A stretch of DNA of 64,000 nucleotides. Source: Agarilytica sp033852175 (GTDB taxonomy: Bacteria; Pseudomonadota; Gammaproteobacteria; Pseudomonadales; Cellvibrionaceae). Both the position numbers and the translations under genes were made by a program. The stretch spans positions 99,436 through 163,435 of the forward strand of contig JAWSUY010000023.1 of the NCBI GenBank assembly GCA_033852175.1, written 5' to 3'. The notes under the pieces are model-generated. The model was not told where the DNA came from and did no database searches. It worked only from the letters and a program-made list of their open reading frames with translations. Shown piece after piece: positions 19,601 through 29,694 of the stretch (position 1 is the first letter of the stretch; each line of letters opens with the position of its first letter).

Positions 19601-22600
19601 TAATACACCGTTTAAAGTTCAAACCGAGTTGCAAAACTGGGAGCAACCCATTATCAATGGAAAACCTCATCCTCGCCGCGCGGGTATTTCGGCTTTCGGG
19701 GCTGGCGGATCTAACGCACATATTATTGTCAGTGAGTATTCGACCGATTTAACAAAACACGCTAAAAATAGCGACTGCCCGGCGGTAATCACGTTATCGG
19801 CAAAAAAACCCAAACAACTGAACCATCAAGTTGCGCGATTGCTAGCCGTCCTCGACAACAAAAAATTCACAGACCACGATATAGAGAATATCGCTTATAC
19901 ACTGCAAGTGGGCCGTGAAGCAATGAATTACAAAGCGGCCTTTGTCACAGAAAATATCGCGCAACTCAAACAGCAGTTACAGGCACATTTAAACAGTGAT
20001 GAAAATACACCAGGATATTACTGGGGAAAAATAACGCCATCTATATCCGTGAAAAGCCCTTCTATCGACGTAGAATCGATGACCAAACAAAACAACTGGG
20101 ACGAACTCGCACAACACTGGATTAAAGGAGGCGTAGTAGATTGGGAAATCCTATATAAAAAACATCGCCCTCAAATAATTAGCCTCCCTTCTTACGCATT
20201 CGCAGATACTCGATATTGGATCACCATGAATAATCGAACAGAAAAACCAACGAACCAGCCGCTACATCCCTTTATTCAAGAAAAGATTAATGGCAGTTCT
20301 GGCACACGTTTTCGCTCAATCTTTAACGGGACTGAATTTTTTTTAGCCGACCACCGTGTTAATAATACGCCAATATTTCCCGGCGCTGCCTACATAGAAA
20401 TGGCCTATCAGGCCGTGAATCAGATACTGCAAGATAATGGTGAACGCCCCTTCGAAGTCGTGAATTTAATTTGGCTAAGGCCCCTTATTATCTTGTCAGA
20501 AACTCAAGTATTTATTGACCTTGAAAAAAATGAAAATGGTTGGTTTAAATTTGAAGTGTCATCCGCAACACTCAATAGCGATTCCGAACCAACAATACAC
20601 TGCAAAGGCGAAGTCAGATTATTTCAGGTCGAACCCCGTAAAACTGTCAATTTGCACGCATTGCAAGCCGATTGTAATAAAAAAACACTCGAAAGTGATG
20701 AAATTTATGGGAATTTTAAAAGCATAAATTTTCAATATGGCCCGGCACATCAAGGTCTAAGTCGGTTTCAACTGGGGAATAAAAGTGTTTTCGCCGTATT
20801 AAACCTACCCCACAGCGTAAAATCCTCAGCAGCAGAATTCCGAGCTCACCCAAGTATGGTTGATGCCGCTTTTCAGTCCACCATGGGGCTTCCAATAATT
20901 GAATCATTTTCTGAAACGACAGCGGAATCGTCAAATGGAGACAAGACAAATTCAGAAACAGTACTGCCATTTCGTATAAAAAGTATTTGTAGTAGTTTCG
21001 CCATTCCCGCACAAGCTTGGGCCTGGCTTCGCCATAGCGATGACCACAATCCCAATAGCTCTACAAGCAAGGTTGATATCGACATATGTGATAAAAATGG
21101 AGAGATTTGCGTAAGTATCAAAGGTTATATCTCTCGAATTTTACCTACGTCTAATCAAAGCCCAGAAAAAACAGAATCACCTCAGATTACTGAAACCCAA
21201 ACTTCTATCGATCAAACAATAAATATTCAAGAGAGGTCAAGCGACATGAATGATAAACAGGTTGAGACATCGGCAGTATTAGCTCACATTGAAACCGTTG
21301 TGATTAAAACCGTATGTCGCTTACTTGAAATTCCAGAAGAAGATATCGAAACCGATACTGAACTTAATGAATACGGTTTCGATTCCGTGAGTTTTACTAA
21401 ATTTTCGAATGATTTAAATGAGCAATACTCACTGGATCTAACACCCACGATATTCTTTGAATACCCTTCTATCGAAGCCTTTTCCGAGCATTTGGCTGAA
21501 CAATATGGCGATCGCTTTGTTACCGCGTCTCGCCAGGAAAATACTTCACCGTCTCCGCAACCCCCACAAGAAACACCTGAAATTGAGCAACAGAGTCAAA
21601 TCAGCCAACATGCCGATGAGAAGAAGCATGAGCAAAACCATAATCAAAATTTTGACCAAGACTACCCTCTTGAGCCTATCGCCATTATCGGCATGAGCGG
21701 ACGCTTTCCCGAAGCGGATAATTTGGATGTATTTTGGCAAAATCTAGTCGACGGTAAAGACTGCATTAGCGAAGTACCGACAAGTCGCTGGGACTGGAAG
21801 GCCTTATACGGCGACCCTAAAACTGAACCCGGAAAAACAAATATTAAATGGGGCGGTTTTATGAACGGCCTCGAAGAATTTGACCCCTTATTTTTTGGCA
21901 TATCACCGCGCGAAGCACTGGGTATGGACCCTCAACAGCGCTTATTAATGACCTACGTGTGGAAAGCCATAGAAGATGCCGGTTATGCAGCATCAAGCTT
22001 AAGTGGAAGCGATTTAGCGCTACTTATTGGTACCGCCGTAAGCGGTTACGGTAATTTAGTTGCTAAAGCGAGTGCAACAGTACAAGGCTATCACGCCACC
22101 GCCGCTGTCCCCTCCATAGGGCCCAACCGCATGAGCTTTATACTCGACGTACACGGACCAAGCGAACCCGTGGAAACAGCCTGTTCCAGCTCATTGGTGG
22201 CCGTGCATAAAGCCCTACAACTACTGCGAACAGGACAATCAGAAATGGCGGTCGTTGGCGGTGTCAATACATTGGTAACACAGGCAGGCCATATTAGTTT
22301 CGGTAAGGCCGGCATGCTCAGTGAAGATGGCCGCTGCAAAACATTTTCCAGCCAAGCCAATGGTTATGTGCGCGGTGAAGGTGTCGGCATGTTGGTGTTA
22401 AAGCCATTATCGTTGGCAAAACGCGATGGAGATAATATTCACGCCCTTATTCGTGGCAGTGCACAAAATCACGGGGGCAGATCTCAATCGCTCACGGCTC
22501 CGAACACGAAAGCCCAAGCCTCTTTGTTGAAAAATGCATACCGAGATGCTGGTATCGACATGTCGACCATAAGCTATATCGAAGCTCACGGTACCGGTAC

Positions 22601-25600
22601 CTCATTAGGCGACCCTATTGAAATCGACGGATTAAAAAGTGCCTTTAGCGAGGATAAGGTACTTAAGCACTGCGGAATCGGGTCAGTAAAAACCAATATT
22701 GGTCATTTAGAATTGTCTGCAGGTGTGGCAGGCGTTATCAAAACTGTTTTGCAACTTAAGCATAAAACACTGGTTAAAAGTCTCCACTGCGATGACGTTA
22801 ACCCGTATATAAAATTGGAAAACAGCCCATTTTATATCGTCGACAAAAAACAAGACTGGCATGCCCTTAAAGATAGCGATGGTCGGTCAATTCCCCGCAG
22901 GGCCGGTGTCAGCTCCTTTGGTTTTGGCGGAGTAAACGCGCATGTAATTCTGGAAGAATATTCAGCCGATGAGCCCCTATCACCCACAAATGAAACACCT
23001 CAGTGTTTTATATTATCCGCGAAAACCAAAAACGTCCTGCGCGTTCAGGCCGAGCAATTACTCACAGCTATTAATAGCAAGTCTATAAAAACGCACGCCT
23101 TCAATAGTCTCGCCTATACATTACAAATCGGCCGCGACGCCATGGATGAACGACTGGCTTTTGTCGCAAACAACCTGCAAGACGTACAGGCAAAATTGAG
23201 TGTATTTTTACGTGGAGAATCAGACGCTGAACTTTTTCTAGGCCGCAGCGACCGAAAAACCGTAAAACTTCCACCATTGACTGTCGCGAATAATTATATT
23301 GAGCTAATGAGCGCCTGGGTTTCTGGGCGTCGAGTAGATTGGTTAAGTGCGTACTCTTCTACAATCCCAAAACGAATTTCTTGCCCAACCTACCCATTTG
23401 AATATCAGAGCTACTGGATTAGCAGCGTTCAAATGGACACAGTCGAAACTCAAGTCCCCTCCCCAGTCGTGACAACCCCAGCCCCGGTTGCGAGTCAACG
23501 TTATGCGGTTTCTGAAAATTCTGGCGAAGATATCAAAACGCAGTGTCTCAATTATTTAAAAAATGTGATGAGCCAGGTACTCGACATTCCTACCGAAAGA
23601 CTCGAGGCCGATCGCTCGTTTAGCGATTACGGTGTTGACTCCATCGTAGTGGTTAATTTTGCAGAAAACCTTAATAAAACCTTTTCGTCCTTAGACAGTT
23701 CCATTTTATTCGACTATCAAACCCTCGGTGAGTTAGTCGACTATCTCATGGAACATGAAGAGAACGCCTTAAATACATTATTTGAAAAATCTTCGCCCCC
23801 CATACAAACGGCTGCCGAAAATATTCCAGCCACACCACAGACACATCTAAAAAATCAATCTTCGGAATACAATAATCTTCCGATGAATGAAAAACCGGCC
23901 GTCTCTGACATCGCCATCATCGGTTTAACCGCTCGTTACGCCCAAGCTGATAACGTTGCTGAATTCTGGGAAAACCTTAAAGCCGGTAAAAATTGCATTA
24001 CAGAAATCCCCCAAGATCGCTGGGATTGGCGGCAAGGTTTCTCAGAACAAAAAGGCAAGGTCGGCTCTATTTACACAAAATGGGGAGGATTTATTAATGA
24101 TGCCGATAAGTTCGATCCCATGTTTTTCTCCATCACTCCGCGTGACGCAGAATGGATGGACCCACAAGAACGTGTATTTGTCGAAGCTGCACACGGCTGT
24201 ATCGAAGATGCGGGCTACACGCCAAAATCACTAGACCCAAAAGGGAAAGTCGGTGTTTTCTGCGGTGTTATGAATGGTAACTACTCAGCTGGCGTTCGCT
24301 TTTGGTCAATTCCCAATCGCGTCTCTTATCTGTTTGATTTTAAAGGGCCCAGCTTGGCCATCGACTCGGCCTGCTCGTCTTCGTTGAGTGCAATTAATAC
24401 CGCAATAGAAAGTCTGAAAAACGGCAGCTGCAACGTCGCCATCGCCGGCGGAGTTAACATTATCGTCGATCCTGCGCACTACCGAGCATTATCGGCCGCT
24501 ACCATGCTTTCTACGTCCGACGAATGCAGCGCCTTTGGCACCGGAGCGGATGGGTTTGTAGACGGCGAAGGCGTCGGAACAGTATTGCTAAAACCACTTT
24601 GGCAAGCTGAGCAAGACGGCGATCATATTTATGGCGTCATTAAAAGTTGCTCGCTAAATGCGGGAGGCAAAACTTCCGGTTTCACTGTCCCCAGTGTCTC
24701 GGCCCAGGCTGAGGTAGTGACGGATAGCTATAAACGCGCCGGAATCGATCCAACACATATGGATTATATTGAAGCCCACGGTACCGGTACTCCCCTTGGC
24801 GATCCGATTGAGATTTCCGGTTTAACACGCGCCTATAGAGCCTTCACACCAAAAGTGGCTTACTGCGCTTTAGGATCGGTGAAACCCAACATTGGTCACA
24901 CAGAAAGTGCCGCAGGTGTAGCAGGATTAACAAAAATACTTTTACAGTTTAAACACCAACAACTGGTTCCGTCCCTACACTCTAAAGAAATAAACCCGCG
25001 AGTTAAGTTAGACGGAAGTCCTTTTGTTGTGCAGCAAACACTGTCTGACTGGGCACGCCCAACGCTCAATGGGCAGCCTCGTCCTCGGCTCGCCGCGCTG
25101 TCCTCCTTCGGCGCCGGTGGAGCAAATGCACATTTAGTTGTTGAAGAATATTACTCTACCGACATACAGAAAGCGGAAATCACCACAAGTCCACATCTTA
25201 TTATTTTATCTGCAAAATCACCCGAGCAATTAAAAACCCATGCGAAAAACCTACTAGCGACCATCAAGAATAATACCAGCATTCGAATGACGGACTTAGC
25301 CTACACCCTACAAGTCGGTCGTGTGGCCATGAATGAACGCTTAGCTTTTGTGGCACAAGACCGCAATGGACTGCTATCCCAACTGGCTTGTTTTTTAGAT
25401 GACGATAAAACCCCAGATAATCTCCACCAAGGGTCTGCAAACAATCCCTCTAGCATGGTTAAAGCCCTCTCAGAAGGTCCTGGGATTAACGGCATGATCA
25501 ACACATGGATAGAGCAACACAATTGGGAGCAATTACTCACCTTATGGGTCGAAGGGGTTACTCTCGATTGGACCTTGCTTCACAGCGGTAAAACCACTCA

Positions 25601-28600
25601 ACGAATTTCGCTACCCACTTATCCCTTTGCGCGTGAACGATATTGGGTGTACAAAACCGACACCACCGGCAAAGTAAGATTGACCGGCCCAATCGGGTAC
25701 GACCCAGCGGAATACGATGCGAATAAACACGTACAGGCAAGCCCCAAAACGGGAACAACGGCTGTCATAAACAAATCCTTAGAAAATTCTGCGATACCGG
25801 ATACCGTAAGCCCACAACAAGAAGTTTTTTATATTTCTCCCTACTGGGCTGAAGCCAATGTTGAAACAGCCTCACCTGAAGGCGGTTATCATGCTCATCA
25901 TATTTTACTGAGCAGCCCTTTCGCTGAAAATATCAATCAGTTGGCTCGAAGCAACCGACGCATTTCACTTTTTGATCATGAGAGCCTTCAGCACAATAGA
26001 AGCCTTCAACGCAGTGAAAATTTTAGCCAAGCCGCGCTACAAATACTCGGCGTATTGCAAAAAGCACTTAGGGAGTGCGCCAAAGGACCGGTTCTTGTCC
26101 AAATTGTTGTGGACTCAGAATCGGGTAGCCACCGCTACCACGGTCTATCCGGCATGCTTCGCACTGCACGAAAAGAAAACCCAAAACTCACCACACAACT
26201 CATTGAACTCAATGCGTCAGCTAGCCCCCTACAACTAGCACAAAAAATTGAAGACAATTCGAATTCTCCAAAAGACCTTCATATTCGGCACTCAGAAAAC
26301 GGACGCAAGGTAGCCCGATGGAATGAAGTTTTAATGAAAAACCCAGCGACCATGCCGTGGAAAAGCCAAGGATGTTATTTGATTACCGGTGGTGCTGGTG
26401 GGCTGGGGTATTTATTTGCAGACGATATTATTCGCCAAACCCGTAACGTCAATTTGATACTCACCGGAAGATCCCCTCTTAACAGTCAGATTCAAACAAA
26501 ATTGGACCAGCTGAGAAATTTAGGCGCTCAGGTTGAATATCATGTGGCCGATGTCTGCAGTAGCGATTCAGTATCGACCCTCATGAACCATATTCGACAA
26601 ACCTACGGAAAACTTAACGGCATCATTCACAGTGCTGGGCAATTACAAGATGGTTTCATTTTAAATAAAACACCCGAAGATTTTTCTTCTGTTTTATCAC
26701 CTAAGGTCAAAGGAACGCTCAATCTAGACGAGGCCAGCAAAGAACTATTAGACGGGGTATTCATCCTCTTTGGTTCCAACGCCGGCGCATTTGGCAATGT
26801 AGGACAGGTCGATTACGCTTGCGCCAATGCCTTTATGGATGGCTTTGCAGAAAATCGTAAAATGCTAATACGCCAAGGTCAGCGCTTAGGTCATACGCTC
26901 ACCATAGACTGGCCACTGTGGCGAGATGGTGGTATGCAAGTCGATTCCATAAAACTAAAAATGTTAGATAAAGTGGGGCTACACCCATTAGAAAATAACG
27001 CGGGCATTCAGGCCTGTTACCACGCCATTGCCTGTGGAGAGCCACAAGTGGCGGTTCTATCTGGCAACTTACAACAAATTCGAAAACTTATTCCCACAGA
27101 AAACGCCCAAGAAACTACAACGACAGAGACTCCCGTCAGCACAAACCGAAACGTAACTCAGCCGTCCCCAGTAACTGAAAGTGACGAAAATAATCACGCT
27201 AGCGACACGGCAGACATTCAACTAATTGCCGAAACCTACGTTAAAAAAATACTCACCGACGTTGTAAAATTACCGGCCGAAAAAATTGGGGTAAAAATCT
27301 CTTTAGAAGAATATGGCGTAGACTCCATCGCGAGCACACAAATCACCAATGTCTTCGAAAAAGATCTGGGCGTTCTATCAAAAACGGTTTTATTTGAATA
27401 CCCTACCGTCGCGCAAATCGCTAATTTTCTCGTCGATGAACACAAAGATGATCTTTTAAAACTCGGTATAGCGGTCAACTCAACAAATAAACCCTCACCC
27501 TCTTCTGAGCAAAAACCCAACCGAGCAGCGACACCAGAAGTTAATGAGTTCATCACTAAACCAAAAAAACCTCAGATTACTGCGCACAGCACACAAAATA
27601 AATTACCCAACGAGAGCGACCAAGATCAAGACATAGCCATCGTCGGTCTAGCAGGCAGCTACCCCGAAGCCGAATCTTTGGATATTTTTTGGAACAATTT
27701 AACCCAAGGCAAAGATTGCGTTAGCGAAATACCCAAAGACCGCTGGGATCATGACAGTTACTTTGGCGATGGCATTACGCCCAATGGAGGCAAGTATTGT
27801 AAGTGGGGAGGGTTTATGAAAGATATGGATAAATTTGATCCATTGTTTTTCAAAATTTCTCCGCGTGAAGCTACCGCAATGGACCCACAAGAACGACTAT
27901 TTTTACAATGCGCCTACCACGCGATTGAAGACGCTGGCTATACACGAGAATCGATCGGCAACATCGACAACAGCAACCTACCCAGAAAAATTGGTGTTTA
28001 CGCAGGGGCCTCCTACTTTGAATACCAAATGTATGCCGCTCAGGCGCAAATACTGGGCAATCCCGTCGCATTGTTTGGCACACCCGCCTCGATTGCAAAC
28101 CGAGTGTCCTACCACTTTAACTTTAATGGACCCAGCATGACGGTAGACACCATGTGCTCATCATCACTCACGTCTATACATCTCGCGAGTGAAAGTTTGC
28201 GCACCGGAAACTGTTCGATAGCAATAGCCGGTGGAGTCAACCTATGCCCTCACCCAAATAAGTATATGTTATTAGGACAAAGTAACTTCACCGCCACAGA
28301 AGGACGCTGCCAAGCCTTTGGTACCGAAGGCGACGGTTATGTGCCCAGCGAAGGCGTCGGTGTGGTCGTGCTTAAATCACTGCGCACCGCCATCGCCGAT
28401 GGAGACAAAATTTACGGCGTCATCAAATCAAGTTCCATTAACCACGGAGGGAAGGCCAGTGGATTTACGGTGCCCAACCCAGCAGCGCAAGCACGGGTTA
28501 TTGCCGACGCCATGAACTCCTCAACGGTAAACCCCCGGGACATTAGTTATCTCGAAGCCCATGGAACAGGAACAATATTAGGTGACCCCATCGAAATATC

Positions 28601-29681
28601 CGGTCTCAGTCAGGCATTCCGACAACACACTAACGATAAACAATTTTGTGCTATTGGTTCGGTTAAATCCAATATCGGGCACTGTGAAAGTGCAGCCGGT
28701 ATCGCCGGGTTAACCAAAATACTGCTGCAAATGAAGCATAAAACACTTGTACCATCGATTCACTGTGATGAACTTAACCCTAAGATTGATTTCGACAACA
28801 GCCCCTTCCAAGTCCAGCGAGAATTATGTGAATGGAAAAATGAACGGGATGAAAACCAACAAATAAAACCGCTTACCGCAGGGCTGTCTTCATTTGGTGC
28901 TGGTGGTTCCAATGCTCATCTTATTGTTACCGAATATTTACCCGAAGAAGGTCAACAAAAAGAATTGATTCACGAGGTAGATACCGAACAAGCCTTCATT
29001 TTATCCGCAAGAACTCCCGAGCGCTTACAAGAACATGCCACACGGATACTGACGGCCTTAGAATCTGCTGAACATCAAAATACACCCTATTCCGACATAG
29101 TGCACACCCTGCAAGTTTCTCGGGAAGCCATGTTGTGTCGTATCGGCTTTATCGCGGCGACCCGTCAACAAGCGATTGAAAAACTGCGATCTTATCTACA
29201 GCTCGGAAGCGACGCCAAAGGATTGTATGCAGGGAGAATTTACCCAGCAAAAGACGCCGCCCGCATCGATACATTAAATCGAGAATCGGCACACGATATC
29301 ACCCAATGGATAGCAGAAAAATCCCACCTGGCGTTAATCCAAATATGGATAGAGGGTGCTGATGTAAATTGGTTAAGCATGTACCAACACAATTCACGCA
29401 ATCGTATCACTCTGCCATTTTACCCCTTTGAAAAGGAACGTTGCTGGATAACGATGCCCACTATCGCCAATGCCGCAGCCGCAATCAACACGGCCAAAAT
29501 AGTTGAACAGCCCAGTATTGAGCAAAAACCAGAAGAGCCAGCTTTGGAAACGTTTGTAGAGAGCCTGCCCACCACAGACAGTCAAAATGATTCTGTCTTT
29601 GACGTGTCCAGCCTAATCGACAAAGTTAATCTCAATGACATGCCAGAAGATGAATTTCTGGAATGGATTGCGGAACAATAA
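16659..29681 (+). CDS. Trans-AT polyketide synthase: KR-ACP-KS-DH-ACP-KS-ACP-KS-KR-ACP-KS
   Basis: 4340-residue PKS, the largest gene of the window. It begins directly in a KR (GGLGGLG loop, Tyr331 in YAAAN) and an ACP (Ser495), the second half of the module whose KS-DH0 is on the 7677-13124 protein. Then KS4 (Cys768), DH (His1232 in a HxxxNxxxxP variant, Asp1402 in DxxxQ), ACP (Ser1576 in GFDS); KS5 (Cys1842) and ACP (Ser2328) with nothing between but a linker; KS6 (Cys2572), KR (Tyr3386), ACP (Ser3556); KS7 (Cys3833) and a C-terminal acidic tail. KS4-KS7 all keep EAHGTGT and NIGH. No AT or ER domain is present. The N-terminus has no docking helix, unlike the two PKS subunits that follow a terminal KS. 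Module e has a DH but no KR, and modules f and h have no reducing domain at all, so beta-keto intermediates are expected there unless an enzyme acts in trans. Confidence 0.95.
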   Translation: MSDGILFLPDWRISLKDKKQQLEESDQHYLFVSPELLSEQSEPLTPTNIRVETLSNNAEHIDKNYTEIVDRMRLICQSAMDDTSKPKLLLQVFLPISSQDAAYAYKGLSGFIKTATKESSRIFGQIVFLDHIVTIDQLINIAKENTLPSASEAIVKYVGHNRYIGCWKEHKHISAACPWQHNGTYIITGGLGGLGILFAEDIATKVNSPTLYLTGRSQLSKDLQGRIDNLANLGATIYYRSVDVCSRDEVDALMASIKHKTKSINGIIHSAGVLHDSFLRFKTEEDVTSVLAPKVSGIVNLDLASRDILNGYLLAFSSASAALGNIGQSDYAAANAFMDAYSDYRNSVSVTGKPQARMLSINWPLWRDGGMQVNPQNLQALHSVGLSVLENSQGINACYQAIASGKNQVLVLSGNVKKIRELIKPSNNVKYRAKEQESLPQELQTSKKHNHGQTQGNNLEEKTINFLKELVKDALKVPSDRIDALAPLEKYGIDSIMVMDITRSLEKEFGILSKTLMFEYQSIAELSEYFLKNHKKDLSGLFSIDQELPQIDNTSQTEFSEKTENPKTRKSNTRKHTKKIRGKRFYNKNSNTDIAIIGLSAKYPKANNQDELWENLVHGKNCITEIPEGRWDHSRYFHPNKNNPETTYTKWGGFIDNVSQFDALFFNISPREAARLDPQERLFLQSAYETIEDAGYTRDQLANLEHSGLRGNVGVYVGVMYNEYQLYGAQAQSNDQLLAVAASTASIANRVSYYFNLHGPSMVVDTMCSSSLTSIHLACESLRSGGCAMAIAGGVNLSLHPNKYLLLGQGKLASTKGLCESFGEGGDGYVPAEGVGSVLLKPLDQAVADNDQIYGVINGSSINHGGKTNGYTVPNPNAQANIISHALNISEVDPRTISYIEAHGTGTALGDPIEITGLRKAFEKGTQDKQFCSIGSIKSNIGHCESAAGIAGLTKVLLQLKYKKLVPSLHAQTTNPNIQFDNTPFKVQTELQNWEQPIINGKPHPRRAGISAFGAGGSNAHIIVSEYSTDLTKHAKNSDCPAVITLSAKKPKQLNHQVARLLAVLDNKKFTDHDIENIAYTLQVGREAMNYKAAFVTENIAQLKQQLQAHLNSDENTPGYYWGKITPSISVKSPSIDVESMTKQNNWDELAQHWIKGGVVDWEILYKKHRPQIISLPSYAFADTRYWITMNNRTEKPTNQPLHPFIQEKINGSSGTRFRSIFNGTEFFLADHRVNNTPIFPGAAYIEMAYQAVNQILQDNGERPFEVVNLIWLRPLIILSETQVFIDLEKNENGWFKFEVSSATLNSDSEPTIHCKGEVRLFQVEPRKTVNLHALQADCNKKTLESDEIYGNFKSINFQYGPAHQGLSRFQLGNKSVFAVLNLPHSVKSSAAEFRAHPSMVDAAFQSTMGLPIIESFSETTAESSNGDKTNSETVLPFRIKSICSSFAIPAQAWAWLRHSDDHNPNSSTSKVDIDICDKNGEICVSIKGYISRILPTSNQSPEKTESPQITETQTSIDQTINIQERSSDMNDKQVETSAVLAHIETVVIKTVCRLLEIPEEDIETDTELNEYGFDSVSFTKFSNDLNEQYSLDLTPTIFFEYPSIEAFSEHLAEQYGDRFVTASRQENTSPSPQPPQETPEIEQQSQISQHADEKKHEQNHNQNFDQDYPLEPIAIIGMSGRFPEADNLDVFWQNLVDGKDCISEVPTSRWDWKALYGDPKTEPGKTNIKWGGFMNGLEEFDPLFFGISPREALGMDPQQRLLMTYVWKAIEDAGYAASSLSGSDLALLIGTAVSGYGNLVAKASATVQGYHATAAVPSIGPNRMSFILDVHGPSEPVETACSSSLVAVHKALQLLRTGQSEMAVVGGVNTLVTQAGHISFGKAGMLSEDGRCKTFSSQANGYVRGEGVGMLVLKPLSLAKRDGDNIHALIRGSAQNHGGRSQSLTAPNTKAQASLLKNAYRDAGIDMSTISYIEAHGTGTSLGDPIEIDGLKSAFSEDKVLKHCGIGSVKTNIGHLELSAGVAGVIKTVLQLKHKTLVKSLHCDDVNPYIKLENSPFYIVDKKQDWHALKDSDGRSIPRRAGVSSFGFGGVNAHVILEEYSADEPLSPTNETPQCFILSAKTKNVLRVQAEQLLTAINSKSIKTHAFNSLAYTLQIGRDAMDERLAFVANNLQDVQAKLSVFLRGESDAELFLGRSDRKTVKLPPLTVANNYIELMSAWVSGRRVDWLSAYSSTIPKRISCPTYPFEYQSYWISSVQMDTVETQVPSPVVTTPAPVASQRYAVSENSGEDIKTQCLNYLKNVMSQVLDIPTERLEADRSFSDYGVDSIVVVNFAENLNKTFSSLDSSILFDYQTLGELVDYLMEHEENALNTLFEKSSPPIQTAAENIPATPQTHLKNQSSEYNNLPMNEKPAVSDIAIIGLTARYAQADNVAEFWENLKAGKNCITEIPQDRWDWRQGFSEQKGKVGSIYTKWGGFINDADKFDPMFFSITPRDAEWMDPQERVFVEAAHGCIEDAGYTPKSLDPKGKVGVFCGVMNGNYSAGVRFWSIPNRVSYLFDFKGPSLAIDSACSSSLSAINTAIESLKNGSCNVAIAGGVNIIVDPAHYRALSAATMLSTSDECSAFGTGADGFVDGEGVGTVLLKPLWQAEQDGDHIYGVIKSCSLNAGGKTSGFTVPSVSAQAEVVTDSYKRAGIDPTHMDYIEAHGTGTPLGDPIEISGLTRAYRAFTPKVAYCALGSVKPNIGHTESAAGVAGLTKILLQFKHQQLVPSLHSKEINPRVKLDGSPFVVQQTLSDWARPTLNGQPRPRLAALSSFGAGGANAHLVVEEYYSTDIQKAEITTSPHLIILSAKSPEQLKTHAKNLLATIKNNTSIRMTDLAYTLQVGRVAMNERLAFVAQDRNGLLSQLACFLDDDKTPDNLHQGSANNPSSMVKALSEGPGINGMINTWIEQHNWEQLLTLWVEGVTLDWTLLHSGKTTQRISLPTYPFARERYWVYKTDTTGKVRLTGPIGYDPAEYDANKHVQASPKTGTTAVINKSLENSAIPDTVSPQQEVFYISPYWAEANVETASPEGGYHAHHILLSSPFAENINQLARSNRRISLFDHESLQHNRSLQRSENFSQAALQILGVLQKALRECAKGPVLVQIVVDSESGSHRYHGLSGMLRTARKENPKLTTQLIELNASASPLQLAQKIEDNSNSPKDLHIRHSENGRKVARWNEVLMKNPATMPWKSQGCYLITGGAGGLGYLFADDIIRQTRNVNLILTGRSPLNSQIQTKLDQLRNLGAQVEYHVADVCSSDSVSTLMNHIRQTYGKLNGIIHSAGQLQDGFILNKTPEDFSSVLSPKVKGTLNLDEASKELLDGVFILFGSNAGAFGNVGQVDYACANAFMDGFAENRKMLIRQGQRLGHTLTIDWPLWRDGGMQVDSIKLKMLDKVGLHPLENNAGIQACYHAIACGEPQVAVLSGNLQQIRKLIPTENAQETTTTETPVSTNRNVTQPSPVTESDENNHASDTADIQLIAETYVKKILTDVVKLPAEKIGVKISLEEYGVDSIASTQITNVFEKDLGVLSKTVLFEYPTVAQIANFLVDEHKDDLLKLGIAVNSTNKPSPSSEQKPNRAATPEVNEFITKPKKPQITAHSTQNKLPNESDQDQDIAIVGLAGSYPEAESLDIFWNNLTQGKDCVSEIPKDRWDHDSYFGDGITPNGGKYCKWGGFMKDMDKFDPLFFKISPREATAMDPQERLFLQCAYHAIEDAGYTRESIGNIDNSNLPRKIGVYAGASYFEYQMYAAQAQILGNPVALFGTPASIANRVSYHFNFNGPSMTVDTMCSSSLTSIHLASESLRTGNCSIAIAGGVNLCPHPNKYMLLGQSNFTATEGRCQAFGTEGDGYVPSEGVGVVVLKSLRTAIADGDKIYGVIKSSSINHGGKASGFTVPNPAAQARVIADAMNSSTVNPRDISYLEAHGTGTILGDPIEISGLSQAFRQHTNDKQFCAIGSVKSNIGHCESAAGIAGLTKILLQMKHKTLVPSIHCDELNPKIDFDNSPFQVQRELCEWKNERDENQQIKPLTAGLSSFGAGGSNAHLIVTEYLPEEGQQKELIHEVDTEQAFILSARTPERLQEHATRILTALESAEHQNTPYSDIVHTLQVSREAMLCRIGFIAATRQQAIEKLRSYLQLGSDAKGLYAGRIYPAKDAARIDTLNRESAHDITQWIAEKSHLALIQIWIEGADVNWLSMYQHNSRNRITLPFYPFEKERCWITMPTIANAAAAINTAKIVEQPSIEQKPEEPALETFVESLPTTDSQNDSVFDVSSLIDKVNLNDMPEDEFLEWIAEQ

Positions 29682-29694
29682 AAGGGGGATTGCA

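Noticed and set aside
20260..21140. Pyran synthase or double-bond-shifting domain in module e
   Set aside because: Both the His and the DxxxQ Asp are kept; the only change is Gly to Asn in the first motif, which does not diagnose those types.
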